From Chthonomonas sp. UBA6659 (GTDB taxonomy: Bacteria > Armatimonadota > Fimbriimonadia > Fimbriimonadales > Fimbriimonadaceae), in the NCBI GenBank assembly GCA_002455425.1, contig DKKT01000083.1, positions 1 to 35,579 on the forward strand: DNA of 35,579 nt, written 5' to 3'. Of this stretch, positions 31,905 to 35,579 are shown one piece after another. The first letter of the stretch is position 1. Each line of letters begins with the position of its first letter. A model generated the notes under the pieces. It was not told the DNA's origin. It searched no databases and saw nothing but the letters and a program-made list of their open reading frames with translations. The translations under genes and the position numbers were made by a program.

Positions 31905-32621
31905 CTATTGCTTTCGGCGGCGCCGCAGGAGGGCAAGACCACCCAGGCCGAGCGCAGCCAAAGTGGCGGGCTCCGGCACCGGGGTCACCATGTCTTGAAC
32001 CCCCGCGCTCGTGAGAAGCAGCAACGAGGTTTGCGGTCCGTTCGGATTCGCGGCGATCGACTGCAGCCAACCCTCGGCGACGTTCGTGATGCCGGCCTGG
32101 TTCTGTCCCGGATCGACCCAGAATCTCGAGCCACCACCCTGCACGAGGGTGAGATCGTCATCGAACGTGATCTCCCACGCCGCGAGCTGAAACGCGCGCA
32201 TCGTGAGGTTGTCGTTCACCAGCGACTGGAATCCGCCCCAAAGAAGCTGCATGTTCCGGGTTCGGACCGCGTCGAAAAAGACGGGACCGCTGATCCCACC
32301 GCCGTTCGTCGTCGACCCGAGGAGCGGGAAGACGTCGTTATGGGTGATCGAGTTATTGGCCGGCTCGTTGATTTCAACGCAGTAAGCCGTGAAGCTGTTG
32401 GGAACCAAGGTGTCCGTTCCGCCGGTCCGAGTCCCTTGGAACTCGGTGGCGAGAATCTGCGCCTGGCCGCTGCTGAATGGGAGATTGGCGTGGAAGTCCA
32501 CGGGGTGGACTCCGTAGCCGAAGACGTAGTTCGCCGAAATGTCGCCGGCATGAGCCGAGTGGACACCACCCAATCCCATCAACACCGCCGCTCCGGCCGC
32601 CAGATAAGTCCGAGATGACAT
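31905..32621 (-). CDS. PEP-CTERM protein with thioester-domain-like Cys/Gln pair (paralogue 2)
   Basis: 238 aa, tandem paralogue of the downstream gene. Signal peptide about 1-25 (AAVLMGLGGVHSAHA), mature start GDISANYVFGYG, shared block EFQGTRTGGTDTLVP, then C81 in TAYCVE and Q145 in AFQLAAWE. The C-terminus has VPEPATLAALGLGGLALL plus RRRRKQ. The ATG at 32621 gives a normal signal peptide; AAGGAG is 13 nt upstream, rather far. A TTG eight codons earlier is the alternative. The function is unknown. Conserved length between the Cys and Gln in both copies suggests the pair is under selection. Confidence 0.87.
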   Translation of the reverse strand: MSSRTYLAAGAAVLMGLGGVHSAHAGDISANYVFGYGVHPVDFHANLPFSSGQAQILATEFQGTRTGGTDTLVPNSFTAYCVEINEPANNSITHNDVFPLLGSTTNGGGISGPVFFDAVRTRNMQLLWGGFQSLVNDNLTMRAFQLAAWEITFDDDLTLVQGGGSRFWVDPGQNQAGITNVAEGWLQSIAANPNGPQTSLLLLTSAGVQDMVTPVPEPATLAALGLGGLALLRRRRKQ

Positions 32622-32709
32622 GAGAGTAACCAAGCTCCTTCTCAAAGTCCCGTCATGAAGACAGGCATTTACACTTGGTCTTTCGCGAGGGCCGTGCGTT
32701 CTGTGACGT

Positions 32710-33216
32710 TCAGGAACCGATTCTCAGCGATTTTTCATGAAGTCGGGCGTGGATGCCGACGACAAGGGTGATCGCCTGAGCGATCACCATGAGGGTCGCG
32801 CCGCCCATGATCATGCCCGCAATCGACGTCAGGAGGCCCGTGTAGAGCGCCAGATCCTTACCCCCCGCTCGTACGATCCCGATCACCCCGAGTGCCGCGA
32901 CGGCCAACGTGAGGATCCAGACGATCCACGCCGCGACGGTGAACAGCCGGTAGAGAAAGCGAAGCATGCCTCGATCTGGCGTCGGAAAGCCCCCGGTCGG
33001 CGCCGGAGCTTCGGTCTCGGTTGGGGCGGGGCGGGGGTCGGATCGCGCCATCGGGAGATTCGGCAGCGATGCGACCGCGTAGGGTGCGGCCTCCTGGGCG
33101 TATTGCTGCTCGAGGAACCCGCGGTCAATCTGATGCGCCCGCAAACCCGTCCCCTTCGAAACGAGTTGCCTGTCGACCATTTCCAGCCAATTCTCAAACG
33201 AAATCACCTGTCTCAC
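32710..33216 (-). CDS. Small membrane protein of unknown function
   Basis: 168 aa. The N-terminal about 85 residues are cytoplasmic and contain a Pro/Thr/Glu-rich linker (RPAPTETEAPAPTGGF). Two long membrane spans follow, at about 92-112 (AAWIVWILTLAVAALGVIGIV) and 124-150. The short basic tail HARLHEKSLRIGS ends the protein. The opening ENWLEMVDRQLVSKGTGLRAHQIDRGFLEQQY looks like a small helical domain that I cannot assign. Start GTG at 33216; another GTG is three codons in. It stands alone between the PEP-CTERM genes and the tRNA. Confidence 0.65.
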   Translation of the reverse strand: MRQVISFENWLEMVDRQLVSKGTGLRAHQIDRGFLEQQYAQEAAPYAVASLPNLPMARSDPRPAPTETEAPAPTGGFPTPDRGMLRFLYRLFTVAAWIVWILTLAVAALGVIGIVRAGGKDLALYTGLLTSIAGMIMGGATLMVIAQAITLVVGIHARLHEKSLRIGS

Positions 33217-33348
33217 CCCACCGAAATCATAGATTGCGCCTCCTCCTCAAGGACGAGCGCCATGGGTGTTTCGACTTCGCGTGCGGGCCTGATGTTGCGT
33301 CCCGGTCCCGATTTTCGGCGGCATTTTCGGGGTACTCTCCTCCCTCTC

Positions 33349-33423
33349 GGGCGGTTAGCTCAGCGGTAGAGCACTTCGTTCACACCGAAGGGGTCACAGG
33401 TTCAAATCCTGTACCGCCCACCA
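33349..33423 (+). tRNA. tRNA-Val (anticodon CAC)
   Basis: Complete cloverleaf with encoded CCA. The acceptor stem is GGGCGGT/ACCGCCC with discriminator A. The D arm contains TTAGCTCAGCGGTAGAGC. The anticodon stem CTTCG/CGAAG holds loop TTCACAC (anticodon CAC at 33381-33383), and the T arm is ACAGG-TTCAAAT-CCTGT. It reads GUG codons, which suits a GC-rich genome. It points toward the convergent aspartyl protease gene; only 25 bp separate them. Confidence 0.95.
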
Positions 33424-33448
33424 TTCTCTCAGGGACAATCGCCGGGCG

Positions 33449-34648
33449 TCAGGGGCCGGCGAGCCCAAGGCGCATGTTTGTGAAGTCGAGGCGCAGTGTT
33501 CCCCGAGAGAAGAACGCGTGAGAGACGATCCCGACGATCCTGCACCCGTGCGCATACTCCAGCGACTCCGGGAAAGCCCCTGCGATCCCGACGACGTCCG
33601 ACCGGACGAGCTTGCCTAAGGCAAGCCGATCGAGGACGAACGGGGTCACGCTGACCTTCCCGCCGCCGCCGACACCCTCGATCGCACCGGCACCAAGCTT
33701 CACGCCAAGCTCCTTGAGGACCGACGTCGGGCCTGCATAGGCCGCGCCCGCCAGGCCCGTATCGACAAACAGAAGACCCTGCACATCCCCAACCTGACCT
33801 CGCGCGAGGACGAAGTGATCCCCAGCAAGTAGCATCGGTTCGCCTGGCGCTCCAGGGGTGGCAGCGACCGTGGGCTCGAGCTTAAGGACGCCATTGGCAT
33901 AGTCGATCGTGGAGCAGAATTGGGACAGCACGCCGATCCCAAGAACTCCATGGACAGGCAGCCCATTGGCGATCAAGGCGAACTTCTTCGTGCTCAGGAT
34001 TTGAACCGGGATGTTCTCGAGCGTGACTCCGGGGAAGGAGATGGACTTCGCGCGGCCCAGGCCGACCCCAGCCTTCTGACCGGCCGCGAACGTGCCCGTC
34101 GCTTCCGCAATCGGTTCGATGCGCAAGGACCTCGCAAAGTCCGTGTCGAGGATAGTCTCGCCAGCTCCTGTATCCAAGACAAAGTTCGCCCGGTGACCCT
34201 CGACTGCCAGTTCCAGGATCGGAAGCGGATGAACCTGGACGAACTTGATCTTCGCCGACTGCCCCAATTTCTTGTAGGGGACGGAGGCACCGAACGAGGC
34301 GAGCTGTTTCGACCGACCGACATTGCCAGACTTGGCAAACAAGAGCGCGGCACGAGGATAGTCCATTTGCCGATAGGCGATGATTGCTTGCAAGCCTGTG
34401 AGGAGCTTATCCTCGGGCGACGCCTTGAGCGCCGCCGCCAACACGCGGTCCGCCTCGGTCAGATTGTTCTCCAACACAAGGACCTGAGCGAGGACACGAC
34501 GCGCAGCGAGGGACCCTGGCTCCTGATTCAGCTGAGCCGAAGCAAGACGTTTCGCTTCGGTCAGATCGCCTCTTCGAAAACACTCCTCAAACGAGGACGG
34601 TGCGGAGACGGCCATACAAGAAAGGACTAAGAGCGGTGCGAGCATCAT
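33449..34648 (-). CDS. Exported protein with TPR-like helices and a double-DTG retropepsin-type aspartyl protease domain
   Basis: 399 aa: a short signal peptide (about 1-16, LLVLSCMAVSA; a lipoprotein Cys11 is possible), TPR-like helices (about 18-115), then two retropepsin-like halves. The first has FVLDTGAGETILD (D159) and the hydrophobic GVLGIGVLSQF; the second has LFVDTGLAGAAY (D296) and RIVGIVSHAFF. Retroviral-type aspartyl proteases normally supply one DTG per subunit, so two in one chain make an intramolecular pair plausible. Substrate unknown; the periplasm is the likely site. The ATG overlaps the regulator's stop by 4 bases, so expression is tied to the ArsR-like gene. Confidence 0.82.
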   Translation of the reverse strand: MMLAPLLVLSCMAVSAPSSFEECFRRGDLTEAKRLASAQLNQEPGSLAARRVLAQVLVLENNLTEADRVLAAALKASPEDKLLTGLQAIIAYRQMDYPRAALLFAKSGNVGRSKQLASFGASVPYKKLGQSAKIKFVQVHPLPILELAVEGHRANFVLDTGAGETILDTDFARSLRIEPIAEATGTFAAGQKAGVGLGRAKSISFPGVTLENIPVQILSTKKFALIANGLPVHGVLGIGVLSQFCSTIDYANGVLKLEPTVAATPGAPGEPMLLAGDHFVLARGQVGDVQGLLFVDTGLAGAAYAGPTSVLKELGVKLGAGAIEGVGGGGKVSVTPFVLDRLALGKLVRSDVVGIAGAFPESLEYAHGCRIVGIVSHAFFSRGTLRLDFTNMRLGLAGP

Positions 34649-35211
34649 GCGGACTCCTCCTTGGTGAGGGGGTGGATGGCGAGGGTGAGGACGCTATCCT
34701 CCGAGCCCGGCGATACCGGCTCAAGGGCCTCAAGCACCCGGTCGATCGCCAAATTGAGAGCGGCGAGGGTCTCAGTCGTGGCTCGGAAGTGCTTGCGGAG
34801 CACCCGGACTTGATCAACCGCCCCAGGGCCAAGGTGTCCCGCGTAGGCCTGTTCCTTGGCGTCGGCTAGGGCCGCCTCGAGGGTTGCGATCAGCAACTCG
34901 TCGAAGGGCGGGCACTCCGATGGGGTCTTCACGACGCCGCGATCGAGGACGAAGTCGCGGGCAATCGACCCGTACGTCTTCTCGACGCATCCACGCAATT
35001 GTCGCTCGCTCACGACTTCGATCAAGCCGGCATCGTGAAGTGTCTCGACGTGATGATAGAGCGTCGTCGACTTCAGCGCGAGCACCTTCGAGAGGTCGAG
35101 CGGCGACATCGCCTGCTGGGAGAGAGCCTCCAAGATGCGCATCCGTATGGGATGTGCGATGGCTTGGACCTGCTTCCAGTCGACAAGGCAATGAACAGCT
35201 TTCACGCCCAT
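34645..35211 (-). CDS. ArsR-like winged-helix transcriptional regulator
   Basis: 188 aa. The N-terminal winged helix (about 10-90) has the ArsR/HTH_20 look: VQAIAHPIRMRILEALSQQAMSPLDLSKVL, then recognition helix STTLYHHVETLHDAGLIEVVSE. The C-terminal half is helical and may dimerise or sense a ligand. No Cys pair of the metal-sensing ArsR type is seen. The ATG at 35211 is favoured over the longer frame because a 16-bp dyad, a probable operator, lies 12-27 bp upstream. It is followed by the aspartyl protease gene in the same transcript. Confidence 0.85.
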   Translation of the reverse strand: MGVKAVHCLVDWKQVQAIAHPIRMRILEALSQQAMSPLDLSKVLALKSTTLYHHVETLHDAGLIEVVSERQLRGCVEKTYGSIARDFVLDRGVVKTPSECPPFDELLIATLEAALADAKEQAYAGHLGPGAVDQVRVLRKHFRATTETLAALNLAIDRVLEALEPVSPGSEDSVLTLAIHPLTKEESA

Positions 35212-35222
35212 TGTACGGAAAT

Positions 35223-35238
35223 AACCGAATAATCGGTT
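35223..35238. promoter_or_regulatory. Inverted repeat AACCGA-N4-TCGGTT, probable autoregulatory operator
   Basis: Perfect 6-bp arms around ATAA, 12-27 bp upstream of the ArsR-like start. Position and AT-rich centre fit an operator bound by the product. TTGCAC at 35245-35250 (minus strand) could be a -35 element; no good -10 was found. Confidence 0.5.
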
Positions 35239-35290
35239 CCCAGCGTGCAATCGACTTTGGAAGGCAGCTCTCGCCAAGCCTGCACCCCTG

Positions 35291-35579
35291 GCCGAATCGG
35301 GTGAGGTGGACTGCTGGATTACCTTTCCGCCCCCGGGGGAGAGGCCCCGGTTGAGGTGGACCGCGGAGATACCTCTCCGCCCCCGGGGGAGAGGTCGGTG
35401 AGCGCAGCGAACCGGGTGAGGTGGGCTTCCTTTTTGAGACCGACCGCTTCCGGCCTCCTCATCCGAATCGGGCTACGCCCTCACCGACTTCTCCTCCAAT
35501 GGAGGAGAAGTTGCCTGTGAACGCCCTCACCTGATTCATCGCCCCCTGAAACCGCTGAGATACCTCTCCGCCCCCGGGG
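35291..35579. repeat. Intergenic repeat cluster with 50-bp tandem units
   Basis: This covers most of the 368-bp gene-free stretch from 35212 to the window end. Two units repeat with a period of exactly 50 bp (35301-35350 and 35351-35400). Each holds GAGGTGGA and CTCTCCGCCCCCGGGGGAGA (first copy with one change). A third partial copy begins at 35562 and runs off the window. Between them lie a 10-bp-stem hairpin CTTCTCCTCC/GGAGGAGAAG (35488-35510) and the GGTGAGGTGG, GATTC and CTCACCGAC words that also occur at 12649. No open reading frame of interest. Confidence 0.65.

Noticed and set aside
33324..33348. A sigma70-type promoter just before tRNA-Val
   Set aside because: TACTCT is a weak -10 match and no -35 at proper spacing was convincing.
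35301..35400. 50-bp repeats as the start of a CRISPR array
   Set aside because: The units abut without unique spacers, contain long GC palindromes, and a related copy lies in another intergenic region; no cas gene is seen.

Overview
The window looks like a GC-rich chromosomal segment of a diderm bacterium. My best guess is Armatimonadota, Fimbriimonadia type. This rests on several small PEP-CTERM secreted proteins, an outer-membrane beta-barrel gene, a multiheme cytochrome operon and the general style of the proteins; no marker fixes the taxonomy. Coding density is high. Many neighbours overlap by 1-8 bases, and GTG and TTG starts are common. No phage, insertion sequence or CRISPR array is visible.

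Layout. 38-2480 (+): a GH4 glycosidase, a GNAT acetyltransferase and MobA, coupled through overlapping stop and start codons. 2453-11200 (-): the most striking block, a six-gene operon read from 11200 downward. It encodes a DmsE/MtrA-type decaheme cytochrome, an outer-membrane beta-barrel, an octaheme lipoprotein cytochrome, a CcmF-type haem lyase, a small monohaem cytochrome, and a heptahaem-c/cytochrome-b membrane fusion that resembles a quinol oxidase of the CbcL kind. Together they look like a self-contained electron conduit from the quinone pool to the cell surface, with about 26 c-type haems and its own haem-attachment enzyme. 11379-16448 (+): obgE, nadD, rsfS, a TPR membrane protein and two bacterial PH-domain membrane proteins (YdbS/YdbT type). 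16535-18985 (+): a bleomycin-hydrolase/PepC-type C1 peptidase and a histone-deacetylase-family amidohydrolase.

18982-26309 is a secreted-protein region: a PEP-CTERM protein, two neighbouring subtilisin-like proteases (576 and 1298 aa) that share the same C-terminal pair of fibronectin-III domains, and a small exported protein of unknown function. 26523-30190: argG and a D-cysteine desulfhydrase-like gene (+) face ribH and a TIM-barrel sugar isomerase (-). 30294-32621 (-): three PEP-CTERM genes, two of them tandem paralogues with a conserved Cys/Gln pair like that of thioester-domain adhesins. Then follow a small membrane protein (-), tRNA-Val(CAC) (+), and a regulator/protease pair (-): an ArsR-like repressor coupled to an exported aspartyl protease that carries two DTG motifs. 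The last 300 bp hold a GC-rich intergenic repeat with a 50-bp tandem unit; a diverged copy lies between obgE and nadD.

Regulatory signals seen: two Crp/Fnr-geometry dyads 20 bp apart in front of the cytochrome operon, a TGTGA-N6-TCACG site in front of the first protease and of the small exported protein, a 16-bp dyad in front of the ArsR gene, and several strong intergenic hairpins, mostly without U-tracts.
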